Of a stretch of DNA of 64,000 bases, positions 62,601 through 64,000 are shown piece after piece. This DNA is from Alphaproteobacteria bacterium (GTDB taxonomy: Bacteria > Pseudomonadota > Alphaproteobacteria > Micavibrionales > Micavibrionaceae), in contig NZDE01000010.1 of the NCBI GenBank assembly GCA_002690045.1, positions 298,355-362,354 of the forward strand, read 5' to 3'. Under the pieces are notes generated by a model that saw only the letters and a list, made by a program, of their open reading frames with translations, did no database searches and had not been told where the DNA came from. Each line of letters begins with the position of its first letter. Position 1 is the first letter of the stretch. Made by a program: the position numbers and the translations under genes.

Positions 62601-64000
62601 GCGCAGATGCGAATGTTGAAAACGTAACCGTTACGCAGAATGGTGATACAGATACAATCACCGATGTTGAGACATTGGTTGGTTCCGCGTCAACAGATAG
62701 CTTTACAATTACATCAGCAGGTATTGCGGCGCTGGGTACGAATGTGTTTGACGGTTCGGCTGGTGTTGATAGCTTGACAATCACAGGCAATATCGATTTT
62801 GAAGCGGCTGATCTGGTTGATAACTTCAAGAATATTGAAAGCATCAACCTAAGCGGTGCAACTCCTGTCGCAGCCGATGACTTCATCATTAATGGCGATA
62901 ACATTTTTGATTTGATTGGCAATGTTATTGGCGGCACGCTTGAAATTATTGCGGTTAGCGGTATTGCTTTCGATTTCTCTGGCGCAACAACTTATACCAA
63001 TATTACAAATAACGGTATAGTCGGTGCATATCGTACGCAATATGAATTTGATGACGGCAGTGGTAACAGTGTATTCCTTGAGATTTATCAACCACCAATT
63101 CTTGGTACGGCGGGTGATGACACAAACGATGCGGATTACACATTTGGTCCTGCGAACGATGGTGACAACATAATTGATGCCTTAGCAGGCAATGATATTG
63201 TAAACGCTTATGCTGGCGAAGATACAATTTATGGTCGCGCGGGTGCGGATACAATCAATGCCGGTGATGATGATGATATTATCTATGGCGGCAGCGGTAA
63301 TGATATCTTCAATGGCGGAAATGGTATTGATACAGCGGATTATTCTGAAGATCAGGCTGATGGCGGTTTAAATGGTGTTATCGTTGATCTTGAAAATGAT
63401 ACAGCAACAGATGGCCACACAGATATTGACCAATTAAACGATATTGAGAATGCTGTTGGTACAGACTTCGATGATACAATGACTGGCCAAGCGGGCGAGG
63501 TGAACGTCCTTGATGCTGGTAGCGAAGGCGCGAATGGTGACTTACTCGAATACACAGGTAATACGAATGACCTTGTGATCGACCTTGCGACGGGGACGAT
63601 GACGGGGGACGGCGCGACAGATACGATTATCGGCTTTGAAAATGTGAATACTGGCATTGGTAATGATGATATTACCGGTACAGTAGGTCGTAACGTTATT
63701 GACGCTGGCGCGGGTAACAACACAATTGACGCGGATGATGGTAATAACACTATTACGGCGACAACTGGCGCAGATGTGATTACATCGGGCACAGGCGATG
63801 ACGTTATAGATGCGGGTGCAGGTCTGAATACGATTACAGCAGGCGATGGCGCAAACACAATCACAACGGGTGATGATAAAGACGAAATTACATCAGGCAG
63901 TGGCCTAGACATCATTAATGCAGGTGATGGCGCGAACACAATTGCTGCGGGTGATGGTGATAATACCATTACAGCAACTGCAGGTGCGGATGTTATTACA
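35681..64000 (+). CDS. giant RTX-repeat adhesin-like protein, at least 9440 aa (3' end beyond window)
   Basis: The frame from ATG 35681 stays open to the last base, giving 9440 codons without the C-terminus (roughly 0.9 MDa or more). The N-terminal ~110 residues match the compact RTX protein (VEIVGSDVILV, YIFSPEEAP), then an acidic linker (EVQEEKEQEEEV), a Pro-rich stretch (LTPPPDP) and a second shared region (HLIYADNPLYF, ITGLPTDVV). From about 36.9 kb it is Asp/Gly/Asn/Thr-rich Ca2+-binding RTX sequence (GGxGxDxL). Blocks of the form DTxDYS...VDL...IENVxGTxxDDTIxGN alternate with beta-roll runs. Five WS modules and eleven beta modules like the compact protein's C-terminus are embedded. No Sec signal. 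Expected role is a cell-surface or secreted adhesin exported by type I secretion. AGGTAGG precedes the ATG. Confidence 0.93.
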   Translation, partial: MADSHQINIDFPEAGELVVHVNPGDSVSLDHIDLAMILVEIVGSDVILVNPDTQARIVFPDLALYIFSPEEAPKFFLGGREFDPAQFLGKAGIIRNISTEDSFMSFTSLEVNPKFGDAEHGETASEVQEEKEQEEEVIQEKDAQGDSDIEAVLAEIGQTQDDPVEPIDPIDPSTGVPVVESPTGGRQFLTPPPDPVQPPSQTFAPVPEIDEEIEDFTDFVVDFAFSGNVVQTRTEVDDSGDTVVSGGGGSVGGQEDASGVRQQERETISLLTESGDHLIYADNPLYFTETTMGKNLVLKPELPDGFNVSEITITGLPTDVVIYGYTPVAGIYTIPLPEVNAEGEIELPFVFDIGANEVFDMIINMSAVFDPTSGFELPDDPVLSSGMQQQVRIFDAASAADYNVVDGDGNPVWVIDNHPIGDDVFTGTGNATVYGTMGNDVIVSQGGDDTIDAWGGDDNVFAGTGNDTIDGGDGQDVLSFANMTDSIVVDLRAVDADGYSVINQGGDVNLAKGFEDIVGTQGNDTFYGDVNDNAFVGGQGNDSFYWSAGENFYLGGAGADTLDYSAAAGVAVTDNISFDMSVMVGGVYQINFNGLPQDFASSIEIVYAGDGNDTISGDGQANAFYGGDGNDTLVGRDGNDTLSGGAGADTLNGGDQNDYIYEQAEAGVGSNDVIIGGSGTDTLEYIGADGIYVDLQAGTATDHPSATSPNYIGNDTISGIENVVGTDGDDSLVGNASNNTLLGGAGDDVFVGGDGNDVLDGDAGNDSVSFAAESGNIYYDMNTVDAEGYSSVTVGASNTDRIRSVENVIGGLGNDTIIGDANDNVISTGAGDDSIIGGDGDDTIDGGAGHDIVDYAGTATGIIVDLNVVDGSGYSTVNIGFETDLVRGVEEFVGSGSADQIYGGSEDNIIYGSGGNDTISGGTGADVIDGGAGNDILLMSVDTDNDTFIGGSGIDTLDAGATSDSLFIDLVNGTLTGQGVDEIYGIEVVIASSAADTIYGSAAVNTFDGGDGDDILRGAGGADVIYGGNGNDIADFSDQAGIVIVDLSDDGSGYVQAVVGGSNDDQLYDVEGVYGGSNNDTLTGTAGANIIHGNDGDDTIDAGAGADTVLGGNGADVITLNEDGADDYYDAGAGIDALDASSFTSGIEFDMATGTLAGGALGNDTALNFEIFIATNFADTITGSAADNTIQALNGDDTVDPGLGDNVVDGGAGTDVITFASLLAESVFVDLSTDLGGGTFSADISNGDQTILSNFESVIGTQNDDTIYGDSGVNTLDGGDGDDILRGGAGNDTLIGGNGLDVADYTNAGSAITVTLGAGTILDGDGGTDTVSSIEGIIGTGFNDTIYGNAQNNILMGNAGADILSDGAGEDTVFGGDDNDVIELGVDTDNDTFDGGDGLLDVLDASAIGTSLIIDLQAGQIIGQGTDTILNIEVIRASSVADTITGSSADNSIEGNDGDDTIDGAAGDDTLDGGNGDDLIAGGVGDDVIDGGAGTNTVDYSYDALGVVVDLNGSTATESSGDTDTLTNIQNVIGSDGADDITGSSVANVIDAGASNDVAYGLAGDDIINGGDGNDTLDGGDDVDTLYGDDGDDTLIGGAGDDTLFGGDGDDSFDGGAGDDTFDGGTGTDKISFAGSSVGVDITLNDSGSYIAVNYDGQTDYIKDLEVIEGSAQDDTLTGNSADNEFIGGDGNDTLIGGLGSDTLDGGNGLLDKVSYIDVVGSGLVIDLGSVDGDGYTLINIGADTDRIKNIEVIEATNQADTITGNAADNLIDAAGGDDTVDGGAGNDRMNFNTAATAVVVNLSAAALDGSGFGYVTHDGDTERIKNVEVIEGGALADTFYGDVLDNHFIGNDGDDIFGWSDGNDTFEGGNGDDTIYYAPDAAMPDITTEAVDTHGDVTVDFGLGTVTFAGSGKVDTFSDIENFTLAEVSTSNVEVIGNNQKNIIRTGAGDDTISALDGDDTINSGAGADTVDAGAGNDLIFLHDDNASDTYDGGAGIDTLQSAPSVGRGVHVDLDQNKVDWGGSGDDVVQNIEHVIGTDFDDTLIGDGQVNSLHGGDGDDYIEGNAGADILEGGNGIDTAAYTQETLAVVIDLDAVDAFDVVTVTVGGSNDDTIRYFEYLIGGNAADTFYGSDTEDNVLSGGGDNDELYGRGGDDTLHGDAGDDSLDGGTGDDWLYGGIGDDVIIGGTGSDTVDGGAGQDVYSFASAGAAIIANLGALVGGYTIINIGGDVDAIRDIEGIVGSGFDDTFYGNASDNIFDGGAGYDAFAWSAGDDTYVGGSDTDTLYYTTNAAVPDLASEMTDGVTVDLEDAAAATVTFDGGNTKVDTVSGVENIYTGSGNDDISGNSADNIISTGAGNDTLNGEAGDDTLDAGTGADDVQGGAGNDRIILTNDGVADAYDGGADVDTLVADHDDAMTFDLENGTISGTTGTDTITNIENFISGDGDDVFVDSEGSAADNVYDGAGGTDEVDYSNRTTGIDVTLDGANNANVSIGGETDVVRNIENVTGGSGNDTIIGDSAANVLVGNAGADYLDGGAGNDTITAQLNDGASDTYIGGSDIDTLIIDSTGNTTLDLSGGTLTQGGFVDVYGGGFEIIIATAFDDVVVDDENVDNTIDLGAGENTISFAGHTGDVTVDLTATIDIGGTMYSVVNVDGTDTDYVAGATHLTGGQGDDDLTTGVGTQTVDGGLGNDIIRAGDGVDYLYGGDGDDILYGEAGNDFMYGGDGDDTFFGGTGDDTMDGEGGVDQMSFAGAGAAVVVDLTVDAGGGFTQVDHDGESDLIKNIEVIEGTDYDDTFIGNADNNEFIGGAGDDIFRGGAGNDTMDGGADVDAVTYSDLVAGLDINLGATNGDGYTEIDLGAGEIDYIRNIEIVEGTQGNDTIVGNADDNKLTGNDGDDYIDGGAGLDSITFFNAAAGIVLNLNGATIAGGWLVVDMGGGETDYIKNVENIEGTNFGDEIHGNADDNIISGGSGDDKMVYSGGHDTLYGDLGEDWAYFSDSDDLAAADPVTESLNGISFDMSINEGGSEDTLVTFVGNPANTTVLNGIEHVNGTVLADNMTGDSRDNTFLGDDGDDVINGGAGDDYLAGQAGTDTIDGGAGADTIILADGDAIDTVDGGSEIDHLDASSRADALNIDLDGGAMSGVEGATGSVTGVENVTTGAGADDVTGNADLNIIITNDGDDVIRGSAGADTIDGGNDRDEVDYSNAAATINADLTGTDALVSRGGDAQVLQNVEDITGSTGDDIFRVDVSQLAGMLGNNMYDGDAGSDIVRAVGSDLFDIADFAGVFTNIEELNLSGVDKDALSANGHDLTFEVNVSDIVSMMGAAAGNFKITVKDGMTLDQAQINEDAGYSITAATLDPDGDPFNGTLDTYTITNGGDTITLVVEKLPIVATPGVDVMNLGAGDNVLDALEDDDTIHGDDGDDQIRGNEGDDSIYGDNGNDTLYIDSDAAAPTGGTDTYDGGAGEDTVSALYATEGVTIDISGADPATDQTITSDTNNIGADTIMNFEHATGSNFDDTLIADAGSNTLSGLEGDDDISAGAGDDVLLGGDGNDTLDGGDDTDTVDGGAGDDYVVANGDAFVDTYDGGADNDTLDLTAFGATGGNVDLTNDTNTVGGAFADQIDNFENLIATDGTNSIAGTSGANTIDARAGNDIIDGLDGDDHITAGSGNDTIDGGDGADTMLGGVGNDHFILNNDATDGDTYDGGLNSDRIDASGHSDSINIDLDAGTLSGANIGNDTVVDIEHVEGSQGDDIIKGNASNNILNGNAGDDTLYGGDGADTLDGGTGTNTADYSSHGVGVDIDVAGGTIDDGTDVDTFSNIQKFVGSAHDDIITIASTDIATLPTGFFDGGAETGVDELVIAGELDFNASDLLGKVTNIESINMADVNPQVGTPFEINGDEAFTLLGSQSGKTLTITAENGTEFSVTDGAGYTQVGVPGDVTDGDGIRTLTYTFQNGADNITLEVIVLPIVGTAGDDNPLEGNDGHNVIIGLQGNDVIYGYKGDDVILADEGADTVYGGEGNDTLRVMSDYTADATANEDDTYDGGTGEDTIDASDVTDGVNIDLNAQTLTDQSGGLNIGSDTIVSIEHAVGSDQGDVIRGSDADDNTILGGEGNDTLEGRDGADYVDGGEGDDTLVLDDDGADVDTLIGGNGEDTLDLSVNMGTDDIDVDLTGAQSITTGDDISGFEHVKGSDGVNVITGTAGDNTLDGQGGDDTFFAGDGSDEILGGAGTDVIDYVGGDAINVDITNGEIDQSADTDSITSVERVLATANDDTFNVTSTDLAGMTAANFYDGRGGNDTLVITGNLNFDADKLNTHFDNLEVIDMTGVTTTGDTFTISGDHVAGLASGNGSTLRINVDGAHEEQINVLDGGTYRIVGNVTVSGSITTYTFTDGPNTITLEINAPNVWGSDVADTIIDDGNGHDIYGMGGNDDITAGAGDDVVDGGVDNDIIAGGAGADTINGGTGDDTLEGGAAGTADGSSDTLYGDAGDDTIYMEDETTAANIYDGGTDTNGDTLNASRVTGTGLDIDLENSTIGGTNDTIADFENVIGTDQADTLRGHNSEANTLDGGAGDDTIYVDSDHANDTYIGGAGDNDTLDATENGVGPINVDLENNTLNGDNNISGFEHVVGTAGADTIIGSSADNTLEGGADNDYFEAGHGDDVIDGGAGTTNKLSYQNDGGDVNVNLVTETIIDGNGDTDTYSNIQQIDGSNQNDTFSITSAALAALSNDNQYDGLGDTGGAGDTLVITGVLDFEMAEIAEHFQNFKTIDLVGAEPASSVDTFDIDMADVHSIFGADAGEINIRVINGTKVPQPLDGGGYTHKTTVTDTLTQKQYIYENAGGDEITVTIDIIPIEGTEFDDPNVSGVSVDGNLGDNLIVLYEGDDISYGKDGHDIIFGNEDNDTLYGEAGNDTLYGNEDNDFLYGGDDNDQLYGGTGTDVVEGGAGNDEIFVAADGAVDNYDGETGTDTLNASLVGEGVTVNLGGGQSITSDTNAIGADVISGFENVVGSDFNDTLTGSALANTLQGEEGDDVIFLGNDGSDVLEGGEGGETNGDTLNASLYGSGITVSLDGVQSIDTGDTIAEFENVIGTSHDDIITENSGEVNTITAGAGDDTIVVLDDANNDVFDAGTQTTRDVLDLSNVTGSVVIDMSADQISGATIGTDSAVGFEEFVGSDQDDTFIGDNAVTEYVDAGEGNETNGDLLDLSAASGTVIVDLTGASDVGAWTQLGGAGGGDFFQNFEIFQGSTFNDVFYGNNASDDSFYGGTGDDVFAWSSGSDIYDGEGGEDTLYFVTDASVPLLGASITEGVTVVLNDNALADSTVTFDGTEVDKIIRGIENIYTGAGDDNLTGNNVANTLVSGAGADVLNGMAGDDYLDAGAGADTVVGGTGADTIIINLGDNDIDSYDGGADIDTATLQFAGLDALEVAYINMEAGTVYIGGEAGTGDTITGIENITGSSERDIITDAHTSPTANIYDGAAGDDDRIDYSNRTEDINVTLNGATDATVQMDSVNEDTLRNIEEVVAGSGDDTITGDANDNVILGNAGDDTIAGGEGDDSLDGGAGGTDVADYSVHANAVSFDITDAAGNITATDTINADVDTVTNFERVIGTAQGDVFKLASTDVAAIQGAGFVYDGAAGNDTVEIDGTLDFELSDLVGTFINVETIDVADSVPLGGADKFEIRGDEVASFLPGGTDTLRIVVKDGTAINVDSGGAYTIDSLTPSITGFEHTYTFNGGTLTLIVEYEPIRGTEGNDVLYGNLGDNNILALGGDDTVYGTQAGDRLNDLDGSDNIFAGTGNDTVYGDEGADTIYGDDGVDTVFGEHGDDRIMVQSDSSTDYLYGGIEGDTDDATDEVGGDTIDASEVTGGGVHINLNGAQSITDLGGANIGADQINGFENATGSDQDDTLTGNAVANTLQGLDGDDVINAGDGNDYVAGGAGADVIDAGNGDDYVDGGDDNDTIIAGAGVDIVDGGAGDDLIHGLLSDDASDTIDGQGDTDTLDYSGDTGLGGGETTVIDMNAGEAYIVGEAANKDIISGVENLIATDRDDVIVDKNSVEANSYDGNTGTDKIDYSGRTGEDIAVTLNGATDATVTIDSSAEDTIKNIENIETSDGDDTINGDSVANHIIVNAGNDTVNAGAGNDSIDASAGNNIINGDAGEDLITTGTGNDTIDGGDDNDNITSTGGANIVDGGAGNDIINLGGGADTVDGGAGSDSISSGAGNDEITLGDGDDSVSAGAGDDIIYAAGTGTDTINGGTGDDTADYTGAASIAVTFTDKDNQTVVTNSETDVLVDVENITGTAGDDTYVLDSTILDDLVGDSQFFDAAGSTLDTVRVTGTIDFEASKLAQLFTNIEQIDLGQAEPEFLGTFDVTDADLLAMIGAASGDMRIIVRDGTELSILDGLAGYTMTSPADGIPDGVDTVRYDYVSGGDTIRLYVETLPIIGQDTGDAFPDDNDDLGGSDLIGNAGDNRIYGRAGDDEIWGLQGDDQIYGEDDNDTIHGGDQNDTLTGGNGSDTMYGDAGDDIIHIESDGAADTIDGGTGVNTIDANAVTIGGIDVDLSGAQSIQDNAADPGANIGNDEITNIDNVYGSNQNDIIVGNASANELVGRDGNDTLDGAGGNDILRGGLGDDTLTGGAGADSMDGDDGTDVFILGDGDGEVDTITGGAGADLIDFTGASTSLTIRLTDGLAGNVAEGMNVISGIENVIGGSASDTFYGSSADNTLTGAAGDDKFAWSLGDDEYDGGAGTGDTLRYDADAGEFADLTETTVTENITFDMSLGATTTVSFGGAMSGKTDTFTGIENVATGDGNDVITGDANNNIFWTNDGADTIEAGAGDDQIYAGAGNDLIIGGVGDDTIDGGAGTGDVLDYSAHGSTISVDITDTVGGATITDSAADVDSITGVETIVGTSGNDTFTLTHDKLAALKAGGFVYDGATGTGDTVEVSGDLDFDMDALVDVFVNVDRVDLTGALPQDADDVDFDINGDQVAALLGSGNGDELEMIFKYGVEVDVTNGINFDDMTGPVDGGGFPVTNEDPLQIYTFEFGGRTITLRVILEPIQGTPGADTGGVIDGGFGNDYILADAGNDVTDGHEGNDLIYGEAGDDTIYGSEGNDRLYGGTGADEVYGGDDDDVIFADSDSANDLYDGGAHVNGDTISAQNVLGGGVVIDLTGGQSMIDNAADAGANLGTDTITGFEHAIGSNQDDILTGDASGNTLQGLDGADTIDGGAGNDVLNGGDGNDTITTGTGNDTVDGGNDDDTIYAQGGADVIDGGAGTNDLVSYGSNADDMTIDMSSLTGGAVSVVVSGTETDSVINVENFETGTGDDTIIIDSGYSSDEMEITTNAGNDHITHDGASDVVINGGAGVDTVDYSSAASVSFDITNINSATTVTIPALGTNTIEGIEVVYGSATGNDVMRGDNATDNVFYGQGGDDTLAGRDGNDTLDGGAGNDLFEAAGDGDDIIIGDVGSDTVTYAGNAGALDVTFDSTDGDFTVDDGQGGTDTITDVESFIGSGNNDHYRLTDAQIDDLITNGITVNGNTGSNTAYVTGELNFEADKLAQIFSNVFSFDLAGAIPEDNVDTFDMAVADIRTLAGNDDSNVLRFTLSNGQKFLVDGRDSLSYDAIDGGTSELVYYVNDGADTYEVRVFIVPIEGDELGSAEDDTLYGNPGDNVMDGKEGNDVMYGWEDGGDSVNTGNDIMLGGEGNDTIYGGDGNDNLNGEDGIDEVYGQDGDDRIFISSDGDADTYDAGEGGETVGDTLDASNVSGGGIDVDLDNGGSQTIANNGAANLGADTIDGFEHVTGSDQDDIIKGDAGGNTLLGEDGADTIEGRAGADYIDGGDGDDTVIVDNDGATVDTLIGGTGSDTLDLTNLGTDAVDIDLTDGAQTISTGDSIDGFENIIATDGKNVIQGNDSGNAIDAGAGDDTITTGAGDDVIDAGAGADVIRANAGDDTIDGGSEVDTVLYDGDATGIDVDLTAGADVNASTITQGGDTDTLTNVEKITATGQADSFTLTSALLATMSADNFYDGQGGTDTLTITGNLDFNAAELADHFTNMEVIDMTGVTTGFSEFAIDVDDIAALSSGNGSTIRIRLDGANTEKINIQNGASFTLSSAVSVSGNDTTYTISDGPNTITLVVESAARVWGTLENDVITDDGSNHNIYGLDGADQISGGIGDDYIDGGNDDDSLTGGAGADTVIGGAGDDTVYVDNDGASADDLQGGTNTAAGDTLNAAAIAAGVTVDLDTSGQTIDTGDTISGFENFIGGNGDDTVRGDDATANTIVAGGGDDEVFLGADHANDYLDGGADTNGDTLNASEVATGVNIDLSAGTVDGNSVIAGFEHVIGTADADTITTSAADNSISSGAGADSIIGSNGDDTIDGGADYDILDYSGDDNFITVDLSGLYSGTVAKDSAANTDTISNVERILGTAFDDSFTLRAADLVQYNSDGALFDGGANASVDGDTLFINGTIDFDADRIEDIVTNIETLTLSTGVFAVADDFVIDVDQITKMNGGDLNGTFRIRAKDRTLIDVQDGTWTLTNTQTVGGFETHYTYQKGGDTLTIITETVPIEGTTGDDATIQGTSENDTIKGLAGDDTLYGDDGDDNLFGDAGEDTLYGENGDDTLWIQEDNDADYYDGGADEDTLNASLILNGGIIINLSNGNISAADIGADSMALGTIEHIVGSNQGDTLTGDAGANSIEGLDGDDILDGGTGGADYLDGGDGDDTIIVNEDSANDTYIGGDSGETGGDTLDASSITGGGLVVNLDTNVFQANAADPGAAIGTDTIDGFENVFTGDGDDIITGNAGNNTIQSGAGNDTITAGAGDDVVIGGADNDIFYDGAGADEYNAAVGGDNTFHAVDDGEADTFTGGAGTDTLNLGALSSDIIADLSTDTLTTGDSDEMTSIDNITTGSGDDTVTGTAGDNVINTGDGDDLVRGGAGNDTIDLGSGGTDQDTVTYSGDTDAITVDIDGADANVENVTVTQNGDTDTITDVETLVGSASTDSFTITSAGIAALGTNVFDGSAGVDSLTITGNIDFEAADLVDNFKNIESINLSGATPVAADDFIINGDNIFDLIGNVIGGTLEIIAVSGIAFDFSGATTYTNITNNGIVGAYRTQYEFDDGSGNSVFLEIYQPPILGTAGDDTNDADYTFGPANDGDNIIDALAGNDIVNAYAGEDTIYGRAGADTINAGDDDDIIYGGSGNDIFNGGNGIDTADYSEDQADGGLNGVIVDLENDTATDGHTDIDQLNDIENAVGTDFDDTMTGQAGEVNVLDAGSEGANGDLLEYTGNTNDLVIDLATGTMTGDGATDTIIGFENVNTGIGNDDITGTVGRNVIDAGAGNNTIDADDGNNTITATTGADVITSGTGDDVIDAGAGLNTITAGDGANTITTGDDKDEITSGSGLDIINAGDGANTIAAGDGDNTITATAGADVIT
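36920..45440 (+). repeat. RTX-repeat zone 1 of the giant protein
   Basis: About 2840 residues of RTX blocks without the large beta module. The recurring unit, about 90-130 residues, has an IENVxG strand, a DDTIxGNxxxN turn, two to four GGxGxDxL nonapeptides and a final DYSxxxxxVxVDL strand. WS modules interrupt it near 37306, 41255 and 42480. Repeats are diverged at DNA level, so this is a protein-level array and not a simple satellite. Confidence 0.85.
37306..56110 (+). repeat. WS modules inside the giant protein
   Basis: Five copies near 37306-37500, 41255-41470, 42480-42700, 51502-51725 and 55888-56110, plus one in the compact protein (about 34104-34340). Pattern: F(A/G/Y)WSxGDDxYxGGxxxDTLYY, then a GVTVDLxxxxxTVTFDG strand pair and KVDTxxGIENIYTGxGDD. 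Trp is rare elsewhere in the protein, which makes these modules stand out. Function unknown. Confidence 0.75.
45467..63115 (+). repeat. zone 2: eleven copies of a terminal-type beta module
   Basis: Copies begin near 45467, 47228, 48560, 49886, 52589, 54659, 56486, 58298, 59765, 61037 and 62744, each about 115-135 residues. Shared order: FYDGxGxxDTLxITGxLDFxA, a FxNIExIDLxG strand, a DxFxIxxDDxxxL segment, TLRIxVxDGT, a YTF...GGDTITL strand pair and a closing PIxGTxGDD that leads into the next RTX run. The compact RTX protein ends in the same module (35090-35441). Spacing is 1.3-2.7 kb, filled with RTX blocks. Confidence 0.85.

Noticed and set aside
37000..64000. CRISPR or DNA satellite array
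   Set aside because: The short repeats are in-frame codons for RTX motifs, vary at wobble positions and have no constant spacer length.

Overview
The window reads as a chromosomal segment of an alphaproteobacterium of moderate GC (mid-40s % by eye). Signs are an A-type RNase P RNA, dnaKJ, a CpdR-type response regulator (an alphaproteobacterial ClpXP/CtrA-pathway protein), ndk, lpdA and glk. Several small gene families have no recognisable relatives. Micavibrio-like or other marine/aquatic lineages would fit, but I cannot assign a genus. I see no transposase, integrase, phage gene or CRISPR array.

1-15.6 kb: the start of a leftward gene, rnpB, a small orphan CDS, a small outer-membrane barrel protein, dnaJ and dnaK (leftward), a rightward trio of orphans (5.1-6.9 kb), then leftward genes for a zinc deaminase, a PfkB/adenosine-kinase-like sugar kinase and two paralogous proteins with a divergent CYTH/triphosphate-tunnel pattern. 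Rightward lpdA, a SAM methyltransferase and two small helical paralogues follow, with ndk facing them across a shared terminator.

15.8-28.1 kb: three tandem ~95-residue paralogues, a NaChBac/NavMs-like sodium channel, a cysteine-containing exported orphan, tRNA-Val(GAC), cpdR, glk, an orphan with a suggestive in-frame extension past its amber stop, an ankyrin-like pair, a multi-pass membrane protein, a GT4 glycosyltransferase, two exported beta-propeller-like proteins and an RluD-family pseudouridine synthase. Tandem pairs or trios of lineage-specific genes are a theme.

28.1-64 kb: a giant-adhesin locus. Leftward genes encode a TolC-family outer-membrane channel, a MotB/OmpA-like protein and a MotA/TolQ-like protein. 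Divergent from them is a 1088-residue RTX protein, followed by an RTX-repeat ORF that starts at 35681 and is still open at the window edge (9440 codons or more, roughly 0.9 MDa or more). The 1088-residue protein looks like a minimal complete version of the giant one: same N-terminal domain, same WS-type module, same C-terminal module. In the giant protein that C-terminal module recurs internally 11 times from 45.5 kb onward, and four consecutive copies repeat at an offset of about 11.1 kb. A proton-channel-like pair, a TolC-type channel and a giant RTX protein together resemble Salmonella SPI-4 (SiiA/B/C/E) in logic. The ABC exporter and membrane-fusion protein are not in the window.
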